DNA from: Halarcobacter bivalviorum | GTDB lineage: Bacteria > Campylobacterota > Campylobacteria > Campylobacterales > Arcobacteraceae | Direction: 5' to 3' | Assembly (NCBI RefSeq): GCF_003346815.1 | Contig: NZ_CP031217.1 | Span: 930,001-994,000, forward strand | DNA: 64,000 nt | Shown here: piece after piece, positions 36,078 through 46,700 of the stretch | How the letters are laid out: the number at the start of each line of letters is the position of its first letter | Position numbering within the stretch: the stretch's first letter is position 1 | Notes under the pieces: model-generated | Database searches by the model: none | Seen by the model: the letters and a program-made list of their open reading frames with translations, nothing else | What the model was told of the DNA's origin: nothing | Made by a program: the position numbers and the translations under genes

Positions 36078-36556
36078 ATAGTTTTATTAAACTCTTTTAG
36101 TTCTTTTAGTTTTATTTTTAGATTTTCAAGTAAAGGTTTTGGAGCATATGGAAGTAGTTCGATAATCTCTTTTTTTAATTCATCGTTTTCATTATAATTA
36201 TTTGTAGGCTCTTTCACTGAAGAGTTTTCATAGGCTACAAGGTTAAATCTCTCTCTTAATATTTCAAGTTCATCTGTACTAATATTTCGCATAAGATTTT
36301 CAAAATATTTTTTTCTACTCTTTTTATCATATGTAAATAGTTCTTGTTCTGTTATTTGAAGAGCTTCGGCAATATAAGGAATAAGTTCTATTTTAATGGC
36401 ATTACTACCATCAAGATATTTATAAATAGTTTTTTCAGTAGGAGTTTCACCTGTTGATTTAAGTTTAGGTTCTAAATCTCTTAATCTTTTAGCAAATTCT
36501 CTTTTAGTGAAGTTTTTACTTTGAATTAAACTATTTATTCTCTCGTTTATATCCAC
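36074..36556 (-). CDS. XRE-like transcriptional regulator
   Basis: 160 residues. The N-terminal 70 form a Cro/XRE-type HTH: NFTKREFAKRLRDLEPKLKS and TEKTIYKYLDGSNAIKIELI with the recognition helix at EKTIYKYLDG. The C-terminal half is helical and acidic (LKKEIIELLPYAPKPLLENL), perhaps for dimerisation or ligand contact. Target genes are not apparent from the neighbours; the radC and histidine-kinase genes are adjacent but not obviously linked. Confidence 0.7.
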   Translation of the reverse strand: MDINERINSLIQSKNFTKREFAKRLRDLEPKLKSTGETPTEKTIYKYLDGSNAIKIELIPYIAEALQITEQELFTYDKKSRKKYFENLMRNISTDELEILRERFNLVAYENSSVKEPTNNYNENDELKKEIIELLPYAPKPLLENLKIKLKELKEFNKTI

Positions 36557-36674
36557 CTAAGTTCCCTTTTTAGATAATTGTATTTAAAAAAATTATTTAT
36601 TTAATAGAACTATAATTCTCTAAAATGTAGAATATTGTTAGAATTTATTTATTTCAGAGAATTAAAGGCCCATT

Positions 36675-37709
36675 ATGGAAAAAAAATATGCGAATTTTAT
36701 TCTATTTTTCTTATTTTGTTCTTTAAATTATTTTTTTTATTTGAAAACATTTGATAGTGACTTTATTGAACTTTCACTTGAGAAAAAAGAATTATTTTTT
36801 ATTTTTATTATTTTTGCAAATATCATTTTAATATTATTGTTTATTGTGATTATTCAATCAATAAATAAGATGATATTGATAAGTAAAATAAAAAGATATA
36901 GAAAAGAATTAAGAAAAAACTATTATCAATATAGAAAAAAATTTAGAGAGTTAACAGCACGTTCAAAATTAAAAGATAGAGTTATCTTTGAACAATCAAA
37001 ACAGAAATCTTTAAATAGTTTGATTTCAAATATAGCACATCATTGGAGACAACCCCTTTCTGTGGTTTCAATTATTGCAACTTCAATGCAATTATATGAA
37101 GAAGAGGATTTAGTTTTAGAAGAAATACTTAAAAACTCTAAAACTATAAATGAAAATGTTCAATATCTTTCAAGTATTATAGATGAGTTTTCAAAGAATT
37201 TAACTGAGAATTCAAACATAAAGAAAGAAGTTTTTCGTTTAGATTTTATCTTAAATGAGTTTGTTGTAAATAATGATTTCTTTGATATTGAAGTAAAACT
37301 AGAGATGTTAGATACATACTCTTTATATACTTATAAAAATGAGCTGTTTAAAGCTTTGTATAACATAATCAATAATTCAAAAGAGAAATTAAATGAAAGA
37401 AAAATAAAAGATAAAAAAATATTTATAAACGTTTTTCAAGTTGATAAAAATATTATTATAAAAATCAAAGATACAGCAGGTGGAATTGAACATGAAATTT
37501 TAAATAATGTTTTTGAACCGTATATGACTACAAAATTTAAAACCAAAGATGTGGGCCTGGGATTATATTTAAGTTATATGATAATTACAGAACAGCTAAA
37601 AGGAACAATAATAGTTGAAAATACTATCTTTATAGATACAAATACAAAAGAAGAGCATAAAGGGGCACATTTTATTATTAAAATACCTAGAAGTTTAGCT
37701 CATTTGTAG
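36675..37709 (+). CDS. Sensor histidine kinase (orphan)
   Basis: 344 residues. Two transmembrane helices (about 6-23 and 40-60) enclose only a short periplasmic loop, so it likely senses via membrane or cytoplasm. The H-box SNIAHHWRQPLSVVSIIATS has the phospho-accepting histidine at about 122 (AHHWRQPL). Then come the N-box ALYNIINNSKEKL, G1 KDTAGGIEHEILNNVFEPYM and G2 GLGLYLSYMIITEQ. All catalytic motifs are present. No response regulator gene is adjacent, so its partner is elsewhere. Confidence 0.92.
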   Translation: MEKKYANFILFFLFCSLNYFFYLKTFDSDFIELSLEKKELFFIFIIFANIILILLFIVIIQSINKMILISKIKRYRKELRKNYYQYRKKFRELTARSKLKDRVIFEQSKQKSLNSLISNIAHHWRQPLSVVSIIATSMQLYEEEDLVLEEILKNSKTINENVQYLSSIIDEFSKNLTENSNIKKEVFRLDFILNEFVVNNDFFDIEVKLEMLDTYSLYTYKNELFKALYNIINNSKEKLNERKIKDKKIFINVFQVDKNIIIKIKDTAGGIEHEILNNVFEPYMTTKFKTKDVGLGLYLSYMIITEQLKGTIIVENTIFIDTNTKEEHKGAHFIIKIPRSLAHL

Positions 37710-37714
37710 AGTAA

Positions 37715-37741
37715 TTTTATCAAGATTACTAATTGATAAAA
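37715..37741 (+). terminator. Hairpin after the kinase gene
   Basis: TTTTATCAA (37715-37723) pairs with TTGATAAAA (37733-37741), 9-bp stem, no T-run. Confidence 0.5.
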
Positions 37742-37820
37742 GTCAAAGTAATTTAAAGTAAATCTGCTATTATTATAACAAATAATAAAAATAAACTATA
37801 CTTATTTACTAAGGATTGAG

Positions 37821-38501
37821 ATGAGTGAAATTCATGAATATTTTAACAGACAAATAAAACTTTGGGGTGAAGAAGTACAAGATTCACTACAAAATAAGAA
37901 AGTAGCTATCATAGGAAGTGGTGGTTTAGGTTGTACTTTAGGTATAGCTTTAGGAGCTTCTGGAATAGGAGAGTTTGCTCTTGTTGATTTTGATGATGTT
38001 GGAGTTCACAATATTCATAGGCAAATTGGATTTAAAGTTGGAGATGATGGAAAATATAAAGCAGAAGTTTTAAAAGAGCTTTTAGAATCAAGATGTCCAT
38101 ATACTAAAGCTACTGCATATGTAGAGAGTTTTGATGAGTTTGCAAAAAGAGATTTAGAGTTTGATTTAATAATTGATGCAACTGATAACTTACCAAGTAG
38201 AGCTGCTATTAATAAATATTGTTTAGAAAGAAAACAACCATGGATTTATGGTACAGTTGAAGAGTTTCATGGACAAGTATGCTTTTTTGAAGAGGCATCA
38301 TATGAAGCAGTATTTAAAATAAATGATAGAAAACCAAATGGAATTGCTTGTCCTATTGTAATGCATATAGGTTCATTACAAGCAAACTTAGCAATTAGAC
38401 ACTTAGCTGGACTTCCAGTGAAAAAAGATATTTTATACTATCTATCTTTTGATGAAGAGGGTATTTTACAAAACCAAAAGTTCAATCTTCCTAAAAACTA
38501 A
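37821..38501 (+). CDS. ThiF/MoeB/HesA-family adenylyltransferase-like protein
   Basis: 226 residues, shorter than ThiF or MoeB (about 250). The nucleotide fold is intact: QNKKVAIIGSGGLGCTLGIA (GxGxxG) then VDFDDVGVHNIHRQIGFKV and LIIDATDNLPSRAAINKYCL with ATP contacts (Arg in HRQ, Asp in DATDN). The paired CxxC zinc motifs of MoeB/ThiF are not present; only isolated cysteines remain (CFFEEAS and NGIACPIVMH). It may adenylate a small sulfur-carrier protein or be a divergent variant. No moaD or thiS gene lies nearby. Monocistronic, followed by a hairpin. Confidence 0.8.
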   Translation: MSEIHEYFNRQIKLWGEEVQDSLQNKKVAIIGSGGLGCTLGIALGASGIGEFALVDFDDVGVHNIHRQIGFKVGDDGKYKAEVLKELLESRCPYTKATAYVESFDEFAKRDLEFDLIIDATDNLPSRAAINKYCLERKQPWIYGTVEEFHGQVCFFEEASYEAVFKINDRKPNGIACPIVMHIGSLQANLAIRHLAGLPVKKDILYYLSFDEEGILQNQKFNLPKN

Positions 38502-38526
38502 TCTAGTATCTTTATAGGTACTAGAT
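38501..38526 (+). terminator. Hairpin after the ThiF-like gene
   Basis: ATCTAGTA (38501-38508) pairs with TACTAGAT (38519-38526), ten-base loop. Confidence 0.55.
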
Positions 38527-38556
38527 AGCCTAACGTCTTTTTAAGCACTTCTTCGA

Positions 38557-38562
38557 TATACT
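38557..38562 (+). promoter_or_regulatory. Probable -10 box for carB
   Basis: TATACT 33 bases upstream of the carB ATG. Confidence 0.4.
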
Positions 38563-38595
38563 ATCCAAATTTTTAACTACACTACGGGGAACTTT

Positions 38596-41500
38596 ATGCC
38601 AAAAAGAGAAGATATTAAATCTATTTTACTTATAGGTTCTGGACCTATTGTTATTGGACAAGCGTGTGAGTTTGACTACTCAGGAACACAAGCTACAAAA
38701 ACATTAAAAGAGTTAGGATATAGAGTTGTTTTAATTAACTCAAACCCAGCTACTATTATGACAGATCCGGAATTTGCTGATAAAACTTATATTGAACCAA
38801 TCACAGAAGAAGTTGTTGCAAAGATAATTGAAAAAGAAAATATTGATGCTATTTTACCAACTATGGGTGGACAAACAGCACTTAACGTTGCAACTTCAAT
38901 GTATGAAAAAGGTATGTTAGAAGGAGTAAAATTCCTTGGAGCACATCCTGATGCTATTAAAAAAGGTGAAGATAGACAGTTATTCAATGAAGCAATGATT
39001 AAAATTGGTATGGACTTACCAAAAAGTGCAAATGCTTATAGTGTTGAAGAAGCTATGAGAGTAGCAAAAGAGATTGGATTTCCTGTAATCTCAAGAGCAT
39101 CTTTTACTCTTGCAGGTGGTGGTTCTGGTGTTGCTTATAACATGGAAGAGTTTAAAGCTCTTGCAGAAGCTGGTATTGAAGCATCTCCAATCAATGAAAT
39201 TGAGATTATGGAATCAATGCTTGGTTGGAAAGAGTACGAAATGGAAGTTATCAGAGACCACAAAGATAACTGTATTATCGTATGTTCAATCGAAAACTTA
39301 GACCCAATGGGAGTTCATACAGGAGACTCAGTTACTATTGCTCCTGCCTTAACTTTAACAGATAAAGAGTACCAAGATATGAGAAATGCTTCTTTTGCAA
39401 TTCTTAGAGAAATTGGTGTAGATACTGGTGGTTCAAATGTTCAATTCTCAATTTGTCCAGATACTGGAAGAATGATTGTTATTGAAATGAACCCAAGAGT
39501 TTCAAGATCTTCTGCCCTTGCATCTAAAGCAACTGGTTATCCTATTGCAAAAGTTGCAACACTACTTGCAGTTGGATTTACACTTGATGAAATCACAAAT
39601 GATATTACAGGTACAGCTGCATCATTTGAGCCAGTAATCGATTATATTGTTACAAAAGTTCCAAGATTTACTTTTGAAAAATTTCCAAAAGCAGACTCTA
39701 CACTTACAACTGGAATGAAATCAGTTGGTGAAGTAATGGCTATTGGTAGAACATTCAATGAATCAATCCAAAAAGCACTTTGTTCTATGGAAACAGGAAT
39801 TGTAGGTTTTGACCCAATTTGTAGCGATTTAGAAAAAATCAAAGCAGAAATTAGAAGACCAAATGCTGATAGATTAAGATACTTAATGGATGGTATGAGA
39901 CATGGTCTTACAAATGAAGAGATTTTTGAATTATGTAAAGTAGACCCATGGTTCTTAACTAAATTTAGAGAAATTTATGAATTAGAGAAAACAATTGATG
40001 ACTCAATTTTAACTGATGAACTTAAGATGAGAAAGATTAAAACAAATGGTTTCTCAGATAAAATGATTGCAAACTTAATTGGTAAAAGTGAAGAAGAAGT
40101 TTATCAAGCAAGAAAAGCACTTAATGTAGAGTTTGAATACAATGAAGTAGATACTTGTTCTGCTGAGTTTAAAGCTTTAACTCCATACCTTTACTCTACA
40201 ACAAATATTACAAAACTACCAAAAGTAGAGAAAAAAGATGAGGATAAAAAAGTTCTTATCATCGGTGGTGGTCCAAATAGAATTGGTCAAGGTATTGAGT
40301 TTGACTATTGTTGTGTACATGCTTCATTTGCTTTAAATGAAATGGGTATTAAAACAATTATGTATAACTGTAACCCAGAAACAGTATCAACAGATTATGA
40401 TACTTCAGATATTTTATATTTTGAACCAATTGATTTTGAACACGTAAGAGCAGTAATTGAGCAAGAAAATCCAGATGGAATTATTGTTCATTTCGGTGGG
40501 CAAACTCCACTTAAACTTGCAAATGCAATCCATGATGCAGGTGGAAAAATTATTGGTACAACTGCAGAAGTAATTGATTTAGCAGAAGATAGAGAGAAGT
40601 TCTCATCATTTGTTGAAAAAGCAGGACTTTTACAACCAGATAATGGTACAGCTGTAAAAGTTGAAGAGGCAATTGCAATTGCCCAAAGAATTGGATTCCC
40701 AGTACTTGTAAGACCATCATTTGTACTTGGTGGAAGAGGTATGAAAATTGTTTATTCTGTTGATGAATTAAAACAATATATGGATGAGGCAGTTTCTGTT
40801 TCAAATGATGCACCAGTACTTATTGATAAATTCCTTGATAGAGCAATCGAGCTTGATGTAGATTGTATTTGTGATGGAAAAGAGGTTTATATTGGTGGAA
40901 TTATGCAACATATTGAAGAAGCAGGAGTTCACTCAGGAGACTCAGCTTGTTCTTTACCACCAGTTTCAATTTCAGATGAATTAATCAAAGAGCTTGAAGA
41001 GAAAACAAAAGCAATGGCACTAGGACTTGGTGTTGTTGGTCTTATGAATACTCAATATGCAATTCATAAAGGACAAATCTATTTAATCGAAGTTAACCCA
41101 AGAGCTTCAAGAACTGTTCCTTTTGTATCAAAAGCAACTGGTATGCCTTTAGCAAAAGTAGCTACTAGAGTTATGTGGGGAGAATCTTTAAGATCTGCTC
41201 TTGATACATATAATTCTGATATTGTATATGAAGATAATGGTGTATTAAAACCAATTTTAAAAGGTCACATTGCAGTTAAAGAGGCTGTTTTCCCATTTAC
41301 TAAATTAAGCGGTTCAGACCCACTTTTAACACCAGAAATGAAATCAACAGGTGAAGTTATGGGTATCTCTGATAACTTTGGTGAAGCATATGCTAAAGCA
41401 CAAAGTGCAGCTAAAAATGGTTTACCAGTTTCAGGTAAAGTATTTATCTCTTTATGTGATTTAGATAAAGAGTATGCTCCCAAAATTGCACAAGGATTAG

Positions 41501-41835
41501 TGGAAGAAGGTTTCTCAATTGTTGCAACAGGTGGAACTCATAAAGTTATATCAGAAGCTGGAATTGAGTGTGAAAAAGTACTTAAGATTTCTGAGGGTAG
41601 ACCAAATATCATTGACTCAATTACAAATGGCGAAATTGCTTTAGCATTTAATACTTCAGATGGAAAAGAGTCATCTAAAGATGATGGTAAAAATATCAGA
41701 AGATCAGTTTTAAAAGAAAACATTCCTTATGGTACAACAGCTGCAACAGCACTAGCTTGTATTGAAGCTATGAAAGCTTTAAGAAAAAAAGATGGATTAG
41801 GTGTTAAATCTATCCAAGAATTTTTAAATGACTAA
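38596..41835 (+). CDS. carB: Carbamoyl-phosphate synthase large subunit
   Basis: 1079 residues, full length for the large subunit. Two homologous ATP-grasp halves are seen: [20 protein letters not shown] and, near residue 555, [20 protein letters not shown]. Each half then shows the glycine-rich loop and [20 protein letters not shown] or [20 protein letters not shown] with metal-binding residues. The C-terminal MGS-like allosteric domain ([20 protein letters not shown] onward) follows. It makes carbamoyl phosphate from bicarbonate and ammonia produced by CarA, for pyrimidine and arginine synthesis. carA is not beside it. The YrdC-like gene overlaps its stop by one base. Confidence 0.97.
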   Translation: MPKREDIKSILLIGSGPIVIGQACEFDYSGTQATKTLKELGYRVVLINSNPATIMTDPEFADKTYIEPITEEVVAKIIEKENIDAILPTMGGQTALNVATSMYEKGMLEGVKFLGAHPDAIKKGEDRQLFNEAMIKIGMDLPKSANAYSVEEAMRVAKEIGFPVISRASFTLAGGGSGVAYNMEEFKALAEAGIEASPINEIEIMESMLGWKEYEMEVIRDHKDNCIIVCSIENLDPMGVHTGDSVTIAPALTLTDKEYQDMRNASFAILREIGVDTGGSNVQFSICPDTGRMIVIEMNPRVSRSSALASKATGYPIAKVATLLAVGFTLDEITNDITGTAASFEPVIDYIVTKVPRFTFEKFPKADSTLTTGMKSVGEVMAIGRTFNESIQKALCSMETGIVGFDPICSDLEKIKAEIRRPNADRLRYLMDGMRHGLTNEEIFELCKVDPWFLTKFREIYELEKTIDDSILTDELKMRKIKTNGFSDKMIANLIGKSEEEVYQARKALNVEFEYNEVDTCSAEFKALTPYLYSTTNITKLPKVEKKDEDKKVLIIGGGPNRIGQGIEFDYCCVHASFALNEMGIKTIMYNCNPETVSTDYDTSDILYFEPIDFEHVRAVIEQENPDGIIVHFGGQTPLKLANAIHDAGGKIIGTTAEVIDLAEDREKFSSFVEKAGLLQPDNGTAVKVEEAIAIAQRIGFPVLVRPSFVLGGRGMKIVYSVDELKQYMDEAVSVSNDAPVLIDKFLDRAIELDVDCICDGKEVYIGGIMQHIEEAGVHSGDSACSLPPVSISDELIKELEEKTKAMALGLGVVGLMNTQYAIHKGQIYLIEVNPRASRTVPFVSKATGMPLAKVATRVMWGESLRSALDTYNSDIVYEDNGVLKPILKGHIAVKEAVFPFTKLSGSDPLLTPEMKSTGEVMGISDNFGEAYAKAQSAAKNGLPVSGKVFISLCDLDKEYAPKIAQGLVEEGFSIVATGGTHKVISEAGIECEKVLKISEGRPNIIDSITNGEIALAFNTSDGKESSKDDGKNIRRSVLKENIPYGTTAATALACIEAMKALRKKDGLGVKSIQEFLND

Positions 41836-42278
41836 TGGATACTAATTTAATATATTTAGTACAAACTGATACTACAGTAGGTTTTTCATCAGCAAATGAT
41901 GAAAAACTTTCTACTGTAAAAAGAAGACCAGCTTCTCAAAAAATACTTCAAACACTAGACTCTTTTGCTACTTTAAAGAAAAATACAAGAATACCTAAAG
42001 AGCATAGAAAAAGAGTTAGAAATGCAAAAAAGACCACTTTTATTTATCCAAATCTAGATTCATTTAGAGTAGTAGATAGAAATGATAAATTTCATAGTTT
42101 TATTAAAAAATTTAAAGCTCAATATTCAACTTCTGCAAATCATACAAAAAAGAGTTTTGAAAAAGATTTTGCCTTAGCAAATTGTGATGTAATAGTTTCA
42201 ACAAAAGATGGTTTTAGTGAAAAAATCTCTTCTTCAATATATCTTTTAAAAAAAAGAAAATTAAAGAGAATAAGATAA
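41835..42278 (+). CDS. Short Sua5/YrdC/TsaC-like protein
   Basis: 147 residues, against about 190 for TsaC. IYLVQTDTTVGFSSANDEKL holds the T-T-V/Y-G-type YrdC opening, ILQTLDSFATLKKNTRIPKE continues it, and FIYPNLDSFRVVD and YSTSANHTKKSFEKDFA match the SxN region. The family makes threonylcarbamoyl-AMP for tRNA t6A. The short length and missing basic-helix part make a truncated or specialised form likely, so function should be called Sua5/YrdC-like only. It is translationally coupled to carB. Confidence 0.78.
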   Translation: MDTNLIYLVQTDTTVGFSSANDEKLSTVKRRPASQKILQTLDSFATLKKNTRIPKEHRKRVRNAKKTTFIYPNLDSFRVVDRNDKFHSFIKKFKAQYSTSANHTKKSFEKDFALANCDVIVSTKDGFSEKISSSIYLLKKRKLKRIR

Positions 42279-42281
42279 AAA

Positions 42282-43595
42282 ATGTTTATTCATAGAAAAG
42301 CAGAACTTGAAAAATTAAATAGTAGTTATTCAAGTGCAAATTCAGCTTTAGATATAATCTATGGAGTAAAAAATGTTGGAAAAACTGCTTTAGTAAATGA
42401 GTTTGCTAAAGATAAATCTTATATCTATTTTTCTAGCTATGAAATGATTTCTAGCCATTTTTTTACAAATATGGCAAATACTATCTCTAAACATTTTTTT
42501 GGAGTTAATACTGTAGGTAAACCTTTTAACTCCTTTGAGGAAGTACTTCTTTTTTTATTTGAACAAAATATTGAAGAGAAGCTTCTATTTATATTAGATG
42601 ATTTTCAAGCTATTTTAAAAACAGATAAACAAGCTCTTGATATTTTATGCAAATATTGGAAAAAAGATTTAAAAAAGAAAAATATTCATATTGTTGTACT
42701 AAGTTCTTTACAGTTTTTAGAATATCCTGCAAAAAATGAAATCGAAAGTTTAACAAATAATATTATAAAGCTAGAATACCTAGACTTCTTTGCAATAAAA
42801 GAGTTTTTCCCAAATCTAAGTAAACTTGACCAATTATATATATACTCTTTATTAGGAACTACTCCTGCTAATTTAAAATATTATAATCCAAAAATAGACT
42901 TTACAGAAAATATTGTAAATCTTTTTATCTCTTCAAATGCTTATCTTTTTGAATATGGGGTAAGAATTTTAAAAAATGAAATTTCAGAAATAGGTACTTA
43001 TTGTTCAATTTTATATGCAATAGCAAAAGGTCATAAAAAAATAGGAGAGATAGCAAAAGAGTTAGATTTAAAATCTACTTATCTTTCTAGGTATCTTTTA
43101 AAACTCAATGATATGATGATTATTAAAAAAGTGATTCCTTTAGGGGAAGAAAAAAATAAGAACTCAAAGTATGGAAGATATGAGATTAGTGACAACACTT
43201 TGATTTTTTGGTTTTTATATATCTATCCAAATCTTCAATTACTACAGCAAAATGAACTTGAAAGAGTTAGTCAAATAATTCAAGAAGAGTTTATTAAAAA
43301 AACAGTATTTCAAAGTTATAAAAAATGCATAAAAGAGATTATCTTTGATAAACAAGAGACAATCTTTGGTTATCTACCTAAAGCGATAGGTTCATGGTGG
43401 GATAATAGTGATAATACTATAGATGTAGTTGCTCATAATAATAAAATTGTAACCTTTATACAAATTTTATGGGAAGATAAAGATATTGCAAAAATTGCTT
43501 ACGGAAAATTAAAAAACACTTCTGATAAATTTGAAACTTCCCTTGAAAAAAAATATATTATTGTTACAAAAAACACCTTTTTTAATATGAAATAA
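42282..43595 (+). CDS. AAA ATPase of the archaeal/DUF234 type
   Basis: 437 residues. The N-terminal P-loop YGVKNVGKTALVNEFAKDKS (about 26-45) and Walker B LLFILDDFQAILKT define the ATPase. IGEIAKELDLKSTYLSRYLL is a winged-helix segment, followed by the C-terminal nuclease-like DUF234 region (SWWDNSDNTIDVVAHNNKIV, with D-ID-VA and the downstream TFIQI). Such proteins occur in mobile or defense-related settings but their function is not known. It starts 3 bases after the YrdC-like gene, hence one operon with carB. Confidence 0.85.
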   Translation: MFIHRKAELEKLNSSYSSANSALDIIYGVKNVGKTALVNEFAKDKSYIYFSSYEMISSHFFTNMANTISKHFFGVNTVGKPFNSFEEVLLFLFEQNIEEKLLFILDDFQAILKTDKQALDILCKYWKKDLKKKNIHIVVLSSLQFLEYPAKNEIESLTNNIIKLEYLDFFAIKEFFPNLSKLDQLYIYSLLGTTPANLKYYNPKIDFTENIVNLFISSNAYLFEYGVRILKNEISEIGTYCSILYAIAKGHKKIGEIAKELDLKSTYLSRYLLKLNDMMIIKKVIPLGEEKNKNSKYGRYEISDNTLIFWFLYIYPNLQLLQQNELERVSQIIQEEFIKKTVFQSYKKCIKEIIFDKQETIFGYLPKAIGSWWDNSDNTIDVVAHNNKIVTFIQILWEDKDIAKIAYGKLKNTSDKFETSLEKKYIIVTKNTFFNMK

Positions 43596-43734
43596 GTGAT
43601 TATATTCAAAAATATTTGAAATAAATTTTTTCTTTAAAGTCCCTATATTAAGCTATCTATTGCTACTTTATGTTTTAAAACATAATAAAAATAAATAAAT
43701 ATAAAAAATTATAAATTACATATGAACTTTTAGC

Positions 43735-43740
43735 TATAAT
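43735..43740 (+). promoter_or_regulatory. Probable -10 box for the giant RTX gene
   Basis: TTTTAGCTATAAT in the 175-bp spacer, 30 bases before the ATG at 43771; same AGCTATAAT as before the deaminase gene. Confidence 0.5.
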
Positions 43741-43770
43741 TTATCTAATTTAATACTTCAAGGGTAAATT

Positions 43771-46700
43771 ATGGCAACAGATAATAAATATGTTAAGTAT
43801 TTAGATAAAAGCGTTAAGATTATAGATAAACCAAAAGTAAACGAAAATATTTCAGTTTATGTAAGACCAGGGGATTTAGTAGATTTTAAAATTCCTGGAA
43901 TTAACTTAGAAGATTTAGAGTATGAACTTGTAGGTGGTGATATCGTAATTAATATACCAGGAAACGGTACTTTTACTTTTGTATCTATGGCCTTAATGGG
44001 ATACAATGATACTCCTCCTAAATTTGCCAGTAGTTCAGGAAAAGAGTTAAGCCTTGGAGATATCTTATCTGAAATTGAAGAAATTAATGCGTTGCCTATT
44101 GATTCTCTAGTTTCAAATATTGACATAAATATCCCTGATAATACAGCAAAAGAGAATGAAGAGGGTGATGCTACACAACAAAATCCCGAGCAAAATCCTC
44201 AAATAATTATCCAAGAAATTGAAGTAACACAAGAACAAGAACAACAAGAAGATTTCTTAAACGATAATGAATTTGAAATCCCACCAGTTGAAGTACCTGA
44301 ATTAGTTGAAAATGATTTTACAAGTTATGATGATTCTACAAGTGACAATTCAAGTTCAAAAACAGAAGAAGAACAATCTATAACGGAAGGTACTAAACCT
44401 TTACTTACTTTTGATATAGATATTCAACATTTAGATTCTAGTGAAAGCACAACTACAGGAGTTATGACTGTAGAAGGTGGAGGTGGAACTACTTATGATA
44501 ACATCCATCCTGGAACAAATGCAAGTGCAGATAGAGCTGGAATAGTACGACAAACTAATGCAGAAATACTTGATTATAGACATGTATCTAGTACAGAAGC
44601 AAGTAGTTTAGTGATAAATGGTGATGATTCAAACTATTTTAATGCAAATACTATTTCAAGAACAATTAAACTTTCTCCAAATCAACCAATAGGTTTTGCT
44701 GTTGAGAGTATTACAATCTCTAGTGCAGATTTTCCAGAAGGATTTAGTATTTTAAATGCAACTGCGAATGGAGATTCTTGGACTATAACAAAAGATGACC
44801 CAAACACAACTGCTGTAGAAGGTTTTACTCTTGATGCAAATGGAAATATTGAAATTAAAATTTCAATGGATAAAAATCAAGAAACAAATTTTGAGATGAA
44901 AATAGAAGCAACTTCAGAATTTAATATTGAAAATATTTCTGAAGAGCTAAGAGATGGTGTTGAAACACCAGTTGAAACAACACTTGATTATTTTCAGATT
45001 TATGGTGTAAATGTAAGAGAAATTGATAATTTGAGTGATCCAAATCAATACCTTTTTGAACAGTTTTTAGATGGAGCTGGACAACCTATTGAGTCAGGTT
45101 TTGTTATCTCTACAAATATCAATGATAATATAATTTATGGTTCTCAAAAAGAGAATGTTTCAAATACCATAACTGGTGGTTTAGCAAATGATACGATTAC
45201 TACTGGTATTGAAAATGACATTGTAGATGGAAATATTGGAAATGATACTTTAGATTACTCAACATATAACAATATAGACAATGACTTAGGAATTGTAGCT
45301 GATTTAACAACTGGAAGTGTAACTAAAAAATATGCTTCAAACAATACAGATACTATCTCAAATATTGAAAATGTTACAGGTACACAAGATAATGATACTA
45401 TAACTGGAAATTCTGAAGTTAATACTCTTCAAGGTCTTGCAGGAAATGATACTTTAAGAGGTATGGCTGGAAGTGATACTTTAGATGGTGGAATTGGAAA
45501 TGATGTTTTAGAGGGTGGAGCTGATGCTGATATTATAAAAGGTGGTTCAGGAAATGATACTGCAAGTTATGAAAATGCAAGTGGTTCTGTAAGTGTTGAT
45601 TTAGATGATGGTAATGGTAAAGGGGTAGTTTCAGGAGCAGATGGAAATGATACTTTATTTGAAATTGAAAATGTAAGAGGTTCTGCATATGCTGATATTA
45701 TTACAGGAGATAATAATAGTAATATTTTAGAGGGTCTTGGTGGAGATGATACTTTCTTTGTAAGTGGTGGTAGTGATACTATTTATGGTGGAAGTGGTGC
45801 AAATGATATTTATGGAGATACTTTAAATGCATCTAACTCTAGTGTTGCACATAGAATAGATTTAGAAGGTGGACAAGTTATTGGGGAAGGAACTTCTAAA
45901 GCCTATGGTATAGAAAATGTAGTTGGTTCAAGTAATAATGACTTTATTTCAGGAAGTAGTGTTAAAAATACTTTACAAGGTGGAGAAGGTGATGACACTA
46001 TAAAAGGTCTTGGAGGAGATGACTTTTTATATGGAAATGAAGGAAATGACACGATAAGTGGTGGAGCAGGAAATGACTTCATTGATGGTGGAGATGATGC
46101 CTTAGAGACTGTAGGAGATTTTGTTGATTATTCTGATGTAACAGCTGGTGGTATTAGAATAGACTTATCTATTCAAGATGGAACAACTTCACAAAATACA
46201 ATTAATGCAGGTGAAGATACTTTATTAAATATTGAAAATGTAATTGGTACAAATAGTACTGATATTCTTATTGATGATGCAGCTAGTAAAAATACTATTT
46301 TAGCAGAAGGCGGAGATGACTACATCCTTGTAAAAGGTGGAAATGACTATATCAATGGGGGAGTAGGAAATGATACTCTAAGTTTTGAAGAGTTTAGCAA
46401 CTCAGTTACTTTTGATTTATCATTAGGAAGTGAACAGACAACAAATAATGGAAAAATTACAATTTCAAGTATTGAAAATGTAAAAGGAACTATTTTGGGT
46501 GATACTTTATTTGGTTCTTCTCAAAATAATAAGCTTTTCGGAAATTTTGGTAATGATGTTTTAGATGGAAAAGAGAATAATGATACTCTTTATGGTGGAG
46601 CAGGTAACGATACACTAATTGGTGGAATAGGAAATGATACTTTAGATGGTGGTAAAAATAGTGACTACTCAAGGTTATCTCTAAACTCTACTACTTCAAT

